Source of the DNA: CAZAXU01 sp964489245
GTDB lineage: Bacteria > Bacteroidota > Bacteroidia > Flavobacteriales > Flavobacteriaceae
Direction of reading: 5' to 3'
Assembly: GCA_964489245.1 (NCBI GenBank)
Contig: CAZAXU010000062.1
Location: forward strand, 1-7,458
Length of the DNA stretch: 7,458 bases
In this document: positions 1 through 6,235 of the stretch, piece by piece
Numbering within the stretch: position 1 is the stretch's first letter
Layout of the letters: the number at the start of each line of letters is the position of its first letter
The notes under the pieces: model-generated
The model's input: the letters and a program-made list of their open reading frames with translations, nothing else
Told to the model about the DNA's origin: nothing
The model's database searches: none
Made by a program: the position numbers and the translations under genes

Positions 1-3000
1 AACCTGTTTATTAATCATCCGTCCAGCGATCTCACTGCTGTGAACCTCCAGGTATGGGTCAAGCGGCTTCGAAGATACCATTCTCTCAGTCTGAAAATAA
101 TGAGTCTGGTCATGGCTACTGGCTTTGGCTATTGTGAGAGCAAGGGATAAGGGATGGCCACGCCGCCCAGCTCTTCCCACCCGTTGCTGATAATTAAATC
201 GCTGGGGAGGTACATTCCCCATCATAACAGCAGAAAGAGAACCAATATCAACACCTGCCTCCATGGTCGTCGTAACGCTAAGTAAATCTATTTCATCGAC
301 ATGAGGATTTTCATTTTTTAAATAAATACCTTGAAATAACCGTTGACGTTTTGAAGATTCTCCTCGTGATGTCTGCCCAGTCAACTCTTCACAGTGCAAT
401 CGGAAAGTTTCTGCTGTTGTTGCTAGATAAAGATAGTAATCGTCAGAATTCTGCAACTCCTTTTGAGTTAAATATGCTACATTATCTATACGTTCTCGAC
501 AACTCGTACAAAAACCACAAGATTGGTGAAGGTGGACCGCATTGCACCTTTTACAGATCCAAACTTCATCTCCGATGGTGGATTTATTGAAAAATAAATT
601 TTTCCCAGTTAATAAAACCTCATCTTTTTCTATGATATCGCGATCTCGTAAAATATTTTTTAATTCGTCTAACTTGGGGCTGTTTCTATGGCCATATACA
701 ACTTTTACAAAATCTCTGGCTGATTTTGGAAAACCTAAGCTTGGGTATCTTGAATCATTATTTGTTATCCTCCAATTTTCTCCTAAAAGGCGTATTGTTA
801 CATCAGCGAATTGCCTGAACTCTGGCCCATATTCTTCAATATTTGCGGTTACGTATCCTAATTTTAAAGATTCAAAAGAGCGTTTCTTGTGTGCAAAAAT
901 TGTAATCAATTGTTCTTTGTTGCAATGAAGGCCAATATTATCAAAAAAAGTGCTTCCAGCACCCTGATCAATCCGTTTTACTTTATCGGTCTCCCAAGAA
1001 AATAAATCTTTCCAGTCTGTATCCCCCCTTGTTGTCATTGTAGGTTTAGGCCCTGCTGGATTCATGCCTAAAAAAGCAAGTTTAAACAAAACATCCTCTT
1101 CGATTTTTTTTATTTCGGCAATAGACTGTCTTGTGAAAAATTGATTCAGTTCATGTAAATCGTCGCTGCTAATTAAATCTTCTTTTTCATCTCTTATTTG
1201 ACTGATAATACGATTATAATAGTCATTTTTTCTGAGTGTTCTAAACCTCTTCTTTTCAAAATCAGTTAACGCCGCGGAATTGTCTCTGTATTTTTTTAAT
1301 ACGATTTTATTCTCGTCCTCACTTTCCAATGAATTCAATACAGTTTGTCGCAGAACATCCCTGTAGTGATCCAACTCAATTCCTGCTGAAAGCTTGGCTG
1401 CCGCTTGGCGACTATCAGAAAACAGAACAAGCTTGGTGGTGTTTCGATTTGATGCATCTTTTTTCATTTCTCTCATTAAAGCCTCAGCCATAACTTGATT
1501 TACTTTTTGAACTCCAGTTACATGCTTGCTGAGTGGTGTCAAGGAGAGCTTGTCTCGGATACTGTATTTCAATCCACAGTTTGGGCACTCGCTTGGATAT
1601 TTAACTAAAGAATCCTTTCCTGAAATAAATACCCCACTATTGCCTCCTCTTCTTATTTGCAGTTCTCCTTCAAAAGAATTATAATTGGAATTTCTCCAGC
1701 CACTATCTTTATCTGACATAAAGACTTTTTTTTCTAGTGAAATCACACAATATACACCTTCTTGATCAGTTATTGGTTTATCCAGAACTATAGCTTTAAC
1801 ACCAGATTCTTCATCAAGATATCCTCCAAGAAAAATTTCACCACATCCTCTGCAAATAATGATTTCAAGAATCTTACCACCACACTTGCAAAAAGGTCGA
1901 GGTGTAAAATAAAGTTTGCCTATCCTCCGTGATTTCCATTGGAGATGCTCATCAACCTGATCACAGTCTTTATTCGAACAACCCCATAGCCCTTCTATAT
2001 TACGGAAAAAAAGATGAGCACGTATGGGTTGAAGCGCCCCCTCACCCGATAATGCTTTGCTATTACATAATGTGAGGAATAAACCCTCCAAGGCTTTATT
2101 ATTATTCTTACATATTTTTTTTGAGATTTCTGTGCTTTTTAAGGCTTTTGGGAAACCTTCTTCATCTTGCATTATAAATTGCAACCAACATAGAATTTCA
2201 AATTTTTTAATAATTTCTTCCGATGATTCGCAATTGAGTTTTTGCTTGAATTTATCAAAAGCATCATCAAAAGGTATATGTTCACAATTTACAGCAAACT
2301 CTGCAAAATATTCTACAGGAAGCGGAACAACAGGTTTTTTTAGAGGCTCTAATAATGGATTTGATAAAAGTTTAACGTTCTTTTTAAAAGTCTGTTTGTC
2401 AAAACCAAAAAATGCAGATAAGTAGTCCCTAGTTTTATCATTCTCTTGCATGGAAGCACTTGATGATAGAAACTGAACTTGGGGTGATTCAGGAGATAAT
2501 CCCAACTGATGCAACAGTATGCGTATAAGATAAGCTACTTCAGTTCCTGAAGTCCCCCTGTAGGTATGCATTTCATCAACTACTAAATGGAAAATATGCG
2601 AAGAATCTTCAGCGAGCCATTTTTTAGTTTTCTCAAAAATTGGCAATTCAACCCCACGCATGAGCATAATATTGAGCATACTGTAATTTGTGATAAGTAT
2701 ATCGGGAGGATTCTTCTGCATCGACCATCTGTCCCACATTTCAGCAGAGTCTTCATCCATACAAGGTATATGGTATATCAATGATTCTTCACCGGTCTTT
2801 TCATAAGCTGAATATGCTGCCTGCCAGTCTTTTTCATGCCGTTCTTTTTCATGATTATATCGATTTCTGGATTTCCCCTTTTTCCCGCTTATTGGTGTTA
2901 ACCCTGTATATCTACCAAAATAGAACCGGTGACCCGAACGATTTTTATCCAACCAGTCCCTTGCGCCTGTTTCTTGCGGTGACCTACTGTTTAATGATTT

Positions 3001-3507
3001 TCTAAGACGAACCATTTGATCTTCAGCGAGAGCATTTAGTGGGTAAAGTATTAATGCTCTTAATGCTCTTGGACGCTTTTTGTGCCAACTTATGGATTCT
3101 GAAATTAGGTCTGAAATAATTGGCAAAAGAAAGCACTCTGTTTTACCAGAACCCGTTCCCGTTGTTGCAACAATATGTTTGCGCTCAGAGATCGCCCATT
3201 TGATCGCATCTTCCTGATGCTGGTATAGTTTTCTCTCAACACCGTTGTCATCAGGAAATAAACCGCACTTTGTAAAATCGGCAAACTCCTTATTTATACC
3301 GTATTTTTGACAGACTGACAGAATCGTTGAACTTTCTTTGTATTTTTGAACCAATTCAATAATTGGTGGCTGGCAAATAGCTCCTGGTATATCGTACAAC
3401 TTGCGCCTTTCCACTGAATATCTTTCATCAATTAATGGTAAGCCACTGTCAATATATTTCAGGTAAATTTCTTTTAGCTCTCGCCATAATTTTATAGGAT
3501 TGTTCAT
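1..3507 (-). CDS. Giant SF2 DEAD/DEAH-type helicase with zinc-binding inserts, DruE-like/DUF1998-type family (C-terminus cut off)
   Basis: An ATP-driven DNA translocase or helicase, present as its first 1169 residues; the frame is open from the ATG at 3507 to base 1. RecA1 holds a Q-like YQHQEDAI (95-102), Walker A TGTGSGKT (116-123), motif Ia LYPLNALAEDQ (154-164), NYSML (274-278), Walker B VVDEMHTYRGTSGTEVAYL (309-327) and motif III SSSA (348-351). A long insert follows with cysteine pairs (C510/C515, C540/C542, C552/C555, then C641/C644). RecA2 holds LFSDSRQAAAK (695-705), a second cysteine cluster (C985, C988, C997, C1000, C1003, with H992 and H994), FRLHCEELTGQTSRG (1035-1049), RQRLFQG (1054-1060), TTTMEAGVDIG (1079-1089) and QRVGRAGRRG (1108-1117). 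These are the signatures of large helicases that usually exceed 1500 residues and end in a DUF1998 domain, such as DruE of Druantia; that C-terminus would lie beyond base 1. The start overlaps the preceding gene by ATGA; a weak GGAA lies ten bases upstream. All catalytic residues look intact, so it is probably active. Assignment to Druantia proper is not shown, since no DUF4338 protein is seen. Confidence 0.95.
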   Translation of the reverse strand, partial: MNNPIKLWRELKEIYLKYIDSGLPLIDERYSVERRKLYDIPGAICQPPIIELVQKYKESSTILSVCQKYGINKEFADFTKCGLFPDDNGVERKLYQHQEDAIKWAISERKHIVATTGTGSGKTECFLLPIISDLISESISWHKKRPRALRALILYPLNALAEDQMVRLRKSLNSRSPQETGARDWLDKNRSGHRFYFGRYTGLTPISGKKGKSRNRYNHEKERHEKDWQAAYSAYEKTGEESLIYHIPCMDEDSAEMWDRWSMQKNPPDILITNYSMLNIMLMRGVELPIFEKTKKWLAEDSSHIFHLVVDEMHTYRGTSGTEVAYLIRILLHQLGLSPESPQVQFLSSSASMQENDKTRDYLSAFFGFDKQTFKKNVKLLSNPLLEPLKKPVVPLPVEYFAEFAVNCEHIPFDDAFDKFKQKLNCESSEEIIKKFEILCWLQFIMQDEEGFPKALKSTEISKKICKNNNKALEGLFLTLCNSKALSGEGALQPIRAHLFFRNIEGLWGCSNKDCDQVDEHLQWKSRRIGKLYFTPRPFCKCGGKILEIIICRGCGEIFLGGYLDEESGVKAIVLDKPITDQEGVYCVISLEKKVFMSDKDSGWRNSNYNSFEGELQIRRGGNSGVFISGKDSLVKYPSECPNCGLKYSIRDKLSLTPLSKHVTGVQKVNQVMAEALMREMKKDASNRNTTKLVLFSDSRQAAAKLSAGIELDHYRDVLRQTVLNSLESEDENKIVLKKYRDNSAALTDFEKKRFRTLRKNDYYNRIISQIRDEKEDLISSDDLHELNQFFTRQSIAEIKKIEEDVLFKLAFLGMNPAGPKPTMTTRGDTDWKDLFSWETDKVKRIDQGAGSTFFDNIGLHCNKEQLITIFAHKKRSFESLKLGYVTANIEEYGPEFRQFADVTIRLLGENWRITNNDSRYPSLGFPKSARDFVKVVYGHRNSPKLDELKNILRDRDIIEKDEVLLTGKNLFFNKSTIGDEVWICKRCNAVHLHQSCGFCTSCRERIDNVAYLTQKELQNSDDYYLYLATTAETFRLHCEELTGQTSRGESSKRQRLFQGIYLKNENPHVDEIDLLSVTTTMEAGVDIGSLSAVMMGNVPPQRFNYQQRVGRAGRRGHPLSLALTIAKASSHDQTHYFQTERMVSSKPLDPYLEVHSSEIAGRMINKQV
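499..555 (-). other. Second cysteine/histidine cluster in the helicase
   Basis: Residues 985-1003 read CKRC, then AVHLH, then C-GFC-TSC. CxxC pairs flanking His residues just before the RecA2 core suggest another zinc site, as seen in related giant helicases. Metal binding is inferred from the spacing. Confidence 0.75.
1843..1980 (-). other. Zinc-ribbon-like insert between the two RecA domains
   Basis: Residues 510-555 contain Cys at 510, 515, 540, 542, 552 and 555 (CSNKDC, then CKCGG, then CRGCGE). The pairs and the glycines after them fit a zinc ribbon. A further CPNC pair at 641-644 may complete a second site. Metal binding is inferred from the spacing. Confidence 0.75.
2566..2577 (-). 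other. Walker B (DExH) motif of the helicase
   Basis: Codons for DEMH (residues 311-314) followed directly by TYRGTSGTEVA, the characteristic continuation in the giant defence-associated helicases of the DUF1998 group. Asp and Glu, for Mg2+ binding and water activation, are both present. Confidence 0.93.
3051..3068 (-). repeat. Perfect 9-base tandem duplication inside the helicase gene
   Basis: TTAATGCTC occurs twice in a row on the plus strand. In the protein it gives RALRAL (residues 148-153) just before motif Ia. The length is a multiple of three, so the frame is kept. It looks like a small slippage duplication that the protein tolerates. Confidence 0.75.
3139..3162 (-). other. Walker A motif of the helicase
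   Basis: Codons for TGTGSGKT (residues 116-123), an intact P-loop with the GKT triplet, followed by ECFLLP as is typical of this helicase group. It binds the ATP phosphates. Confidence 0.95.
3504..3507 (-). promoter_or_regulatory. ATGA stop/start overlap joining gene 3 and the helicase
   Basis: The helicase ATG overlaps the TGA of the 298-residue gene. Only a weak GGAA about ten bases upstream could act as a ribosome site, so translational coupling is the likely mode of initiation. Confidence 0.8.
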
Positions 3508-4400
3508 AATATTTTTATTCCATTAGAAAATATCCGATTTAGTTGCCTAAAGGCCGACATACTGATATTTTGATAGACTTGTTCTTTATGATTTCTAAAA
3601 AACTGTTGTTCCATATGTAGTGAGGGAATTCTCAAAACCCTTTCGATTAAAATGGGTATTGAAATAGTTTGAATTTTTAGAAACTCTTCTATTTCATCGT
3701 AATAAATAAAAGGTCTGTTTTCTAACAAGGCCTGATATGTTTCACAAATATATCGTGAATCAGGGTTTACCTCATACCTTGGGATTTTCAACCAAACATC
3801 TTTATTCATTCGGAAAAAATATTGTTGTGCATCTTTAGCTGCTTTGTGGATTCCCAGTCGAAATTGTTTTTTATTGTTTATCCAACTATGCTGAAACACA
3901 TCAAAGTGATATTCATAGTGGGAGAAAGGAGCCTTTTTATACTGAGATATCACATCTGTTAATTTTGGAAATTCTGATAAAAATCGAATAATATTGTTAT
4001 CGGTGTAATCAATATTCAGATTTTTACAGATTCGTTTCAAGTCTCTAAAACGAGATTTAAAACGAATTGTGCGAAATAGATTTAATTTCTTGACTTCAGG
4101 TACATTTTTTTGAATATACTCGACTTGTGAATCTGATAAATTCATCGCTGTGGAAACTTCGTCTTTTTTATTATAAATAATTGCTGGTGGACCGGGTTGA
4201 TATTTCCCATGCCCTATGAATTCAACATATCCTTTTCGAACAAGCGGCATGAAAAAAAGGAATAGGGGGTATTTAATGCCTGTGGAAAAACTTGTATTTA
4301 AATTTTCACAAGCGATTTTAATTTGAGGGATGGAACGACTGCCATGATGTCTAAACCATTTAAGCAGTAGAGACTGTATAGTTAAGTTTTTATCCATCAT
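3504..4400 (-). CDS. Small accessory protein with probable N-terminal winged helix (298 aa)
   Basis: The family is not recognised. Residues about 8-75 look like a winged helix: a helix with LLLKWFRHHG, a turn, a second helix around IPQIKIACENL, a third helix with PLVRKGYVEF, and a glycine-rich wing (HGKYQPGPPAI at 64-74). The remaining 220 residues are mostly helical and basic, with a KLNLFRTIRFKSRFRDLKRI stretch (105-124) that could bind nucleic acid, and no catalytic motif I can identify. There is no signal peptide or membrane helix. It starts by a 4-base ATGA overlap with the gene before and ends by another with the helicase, so it is very likely co-translated and made in proportion to the helicase. 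No Shine-Dalgarno precedes the start; the second codon is also Met, so initiation could be at 4397 instead. A DNA-binding adaptor for the helicase is the most natural role, but that is inference; a transcriptional regulator is less likely given its position late in the operon. Confidence 0.87.
   Translation of the reverse strand: MMDKNLTIQSLLLKWFRHHGSRSIPQIKIACENLNTSFSTGIKYPLFLFFMPLVRKGYVEFIGHGKYQPGPPAIIYNKKDEVSTAMNLSDSQVEYIQKNVPEVKKLNLFRTIRFKSRFRDLKRICKNLNIDYTDNNIIRFLSEFPKLTDVISQYKKAPFSHYEYHFDVFQHSWINNKKQFRLGIHKAAKDAQQYFFRMNKDVWLKIPRYEVNPDSRYICETYQALLENRPFIYYDEIEEFLKIQTISIPILIERVLRIPSLHMEQQFFRNHKEQVYQNISMSAFRQLNRIFSNGIKIL
4397..4400 (-). promoter_or_regulatory. ATGA stop/start overlap joining genes 2 and 3
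   Basis: The TGA of the 612-residue gene and the ATG of the 298-residue gene share bases. The bases before it on the coding strand (TTTTCAATAACGA) hold no Shine-Dalgarno, so the downstream gene probably depends on ribosomes finishing the upstream one. Confidence 0.8.
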
Positions 4401-6235
4401 TCGTTATTGAAAAGATATTTATATTCAGCTTTTACATCTTCATTGATATTTTCTTTCTCAAATTCTTCTGGTAAAAAGTTTTGTAAATTTTTCAAGGTCA
4501 AATATCCATCAATGAGTTCTGTTGAATTGGAATTGTTCTCGTCAGGGTTGAAAATACCTTTAAAACCGATTGCTCCCCATCCATCAAATGTATTTGAATA
4601 CAGAGGTAATCCAATGGGTGGATCTTCGGAAGATATTTTGGTTGCTAATATCCACAGGTTATTAGGCATTTTATTTTTTGCATATGGAATTTTTTTTCTT
4701 ATACCATGCAGAGTATCTATTAATGGACGAGCATAGCATTCAGGGCTTGCAATATTTATATCTTCGAGTAAGAGCAGATGTATTATATCTGGGTTTTCGT
4801 GACTGGATTGCCATAATTCACATAGGCTGTTTTCCCAAAATTGTTTAAAATGCATCCAATCCGGCTCAACCTGTTGGATAACATATTTTGTGTTACCCAA
4901 TGCATGTGCTAAAGCTACTCCATATTCAATTTTTTTAATGAAGACACCTTTGTAGCATAAAATCAAGTTTAATAGTCTTGATGCCATTTTTGGGTTTAGT
5001 TTGTATCTTTCCAAAAAATATTCAAGGCGAACCAGGCATTCTTTTTTTTCTTTTATTTCACAGGAGGTTTCCTTCTCATCAACAACTTCAATAACGTACG
5101 GACTTTCTATGTTCTCATTTGCGAGACCAACTACCCCAAAATTTGGGTTCAATACATCACGTATAATTGAAAAATCAGATAAAATTCGCTCTTTATTTTT
5201 TAAAATGTTATCATTTTTTGCTTTTGAAACATTAATTTTTTGTTGAAGTCCTTTAAGCCGTTTTGTTTCTTTGACTATCTTTTTTTCAATTTTTTGTATT
5301 TCATCTGAAAGATGGGATCTTTGTAGATCACATTTTTTTGAATATTTTTTCAATTCATCTTCATATTCTGTCTTGAAAGATTCGATATGCTTTTCAATGG
5401 ATTCCTTAAAAATTTTCTGAAAATTTTCTGAAGTTCCAATTAAATTTTTAATATCTTGGATGGACAATTCCATCCCGGCAAGTTTATCCAAAACCCTTGT
5501 CAATCGATATCGCTCTAGTTTCAAGCTCTCCTCATCAGAATCATCAAAAAAAACAGGGAATTCTTGTCTCCATTCTGTTTTTTCGTCAAGGAGTTTGATA
5601 TATTCAGGGTTCATTTTTCTAAGTTTCGTCCTGAACCATTCAAATAGTTTTGATTCATCCATACAATCATAAGCACTGCATTCCCCTGAAGGAAGTTTTA
5701 CATAGGAAACTTTACCATCATCAATTGTATCACAGCATTCTCTACTCCAAACATGGACTCTTTTTCTATCCACAGGCTCTATTATCCCATTGTTCAGAGC
5801 CCGTAATTTTCCTAAAACTCGCTGCCCGTCACTAATGCAAAAATAGCTATTGCAGTCAATCAACTCACACGAAATATTTTTTATATTAAAATAATTATCT
5901 TTAATAGGGAGAGTTTCCAGGTTATAGGTTTTTATATAGTCTTTTTTATTGATGCTACCGGCTGCTGCTATATATTTTGTATGATCAGCACGACCCGTAT
6001 ATTTTATGTTGTCTTGACATTCAAGCTCTATCAAATCACCTTCTTTTATTTTAGGATTATGAAGAAAGAAGGATGGGCCAAACACGCATCCATTTGGTGG
6101 AAAAATGTCTGCCAAACTCAGATTTTGGGATTGTGTGTCATGATCTTTTAAAGCGAGGATTCGTATTAGAGCATTATTTTCTGCAATCGCCTTATCAACG
6201 ATCCCAACTGCTTTGAATTTTTCTTGAATCAGCAT
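4397..6235 (-). CDS. Coiled-coil protein with a degenerate McrB-like AAA domain (612 aa)
   Basis: Three parts are visible. Residues 1-165 are beta-rich; the first 75 (GIVDKAI, then a block ending KIKEGDLIELEC) have the spacing of a small OB or cold-shock-like barrel, a tentative reading. Residues about 270-352 are a strongly charged Lys/Glu-rich coiled coil. Residues about 415-550 follow the layout of an McrB-like AAA module: a hydrophobic strand and loop (LNLILCYKGVFIKK), then GVALAHALGN and EPDW, a Walker-B-like LLLLEDINIA at 487-496, and a sensor-1-like NLWILATKI at 526-534. The P-loop is not intact: where GxxGxGK[ST] is expected there is CYKGVFIKK, and the acidic pair reads ED rather than DE. 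If the alignment is right this is a pseudo-ATPase, perhaps a scaffold or sensor for the helicase. The start at 6235 has a good ribosome-binding site and overlaps the upstream gene by 7 bases; the stop overlaps the next start by 4. I do not know a name. It could be related to coiled-coil AAA proteins of enterobacterial defence islands, but this was not tested. Confidence 0.88.
   Translation of the reverse strand: MLIQEKFKAVGIVDKAIAENNALIRILALKDHDTQSQNLSLADIFPPNGCVFGPSFFLHNPKIKEGDLIELECQDNIKYTGRADHTKYIAAAGSINKKDYIKTYNLETLPIKDNYFNIKNISCELIDCNSYFCISDGQRVLGKLRALNNGIIEPVDRKRVHVWSRECCDTIDDGKVSYVKLPSGECSAYDCMDESKLFEWFRTKLRKMNPEYIKLLDEKTEWRQEFPVFFDDSDEESLKLERYRLTRVLDKLAGMELSIQDIKNLIGTSENFQKIFKESIEKHIESFKTEYEDELKKYSKKCDLQRSHLSDEIQKIEKKIVKETKRLKGLQQKINVSKAKNDNILKNKERILSDFSIIRDVLNPNFGVVGLANENIESPYVIEVVDEKETSCEIKEKKECLVRLEYFLERYKLNPKMASRLLNLILCYKGVFIKKIEYGVALAHALGNTKYVIQQVEPDWMHFKQFWENSLCELWQSSHENPDIIHLLLLEDINIASPECYARPLIDTLHGIRKKIPYAKNKMPNNLWILATKISSEDPPIGLPLYSNTFDGWGAIGFKGIFNPDENNSNSTELIDGYLTLKNLQNFLPEEFEKENINEDVKAEYKYLFNNE
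4586..4963 (-). other. AAA-like domain with lost P-loop
   Basis: This covers residues 425-550 of the 612-residue protein. The order of elements matches an AAA module of the McrB type: P-loop position (427-435), helix, EPDW (457-460), Walker-B-like LLLLED (487-492), and a sensor-1-like strand (526-534) followed by a PPIGLPLYSNTFD stretch. The glycine-rich loop and the GK[ST] are absent; a single Gly remains at 430, with KK at 434-435. The domain call is an inference from motif order and hydrophobic pattern; the missing residues are seen directly. Confidence 0.5.
5180..5428 (-). other. Coiled-coil segment of the 612-residue protein
   Basis: Residues about 270-352 are dominated by Lys, Glu, Ser and Gln with hydrophobic residues at heptad-like spacing (for example EIQKIEKKIVKETKRLKGL at 312-330) and contain no proline. 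It separates the beta-rich N-terminal half from the AAA-like C-terminal half and would be suited to dimerisation or to reaching a partner protein. Boundaries are by eye. Confidence 0.7.
5409..5430 (-). repeat. Perfect 11-base tandem repeat inside the coiled-coil gene
   Basis: AAAATTTTCTG is present twice back to back on the plus strand, within the codons for NFQKIFK at the start of the coiled coil. Loss or gain of one 11-base unit would shift the frame and end the protein early. It may simply reflect AT-rich low-complexity coding. Confidence 0.6.

Noticed and set aside
542..928. A 128-codon plus-strand open frame, along with others at 351-590, 2057-2425, 2587-2784 and 2781-3005
   Set aside because: All lie opposite the helicase gene, whose reading frame is continuous and carries full SF2 motifs. 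The plus-strand products have no recognisable domains.
1..3507. Possible frameshift or pseudogene in the helicase
   Set aside because: Reading every codon from 3507 to base 1 gave a continuous frame with all motifs in order. The gene is cut only by the window edge.
5042..5049. Rho-independent terminator from a T8 run
   Set aside because: There is no GC-rich stem beside it, and the run is A-rich, not U-rich, on the transcribed sense of the operon.
4407..5835. Plus-strand open frames at 4407-4736, 5001-5246, 5460-5672 and 5650-5835
   Set aside because: They are antisense to the 612-residue gene, have low-complexity Ser/Phe-rich products typical of reversed AT-rich coding, and lack a ribosome site.
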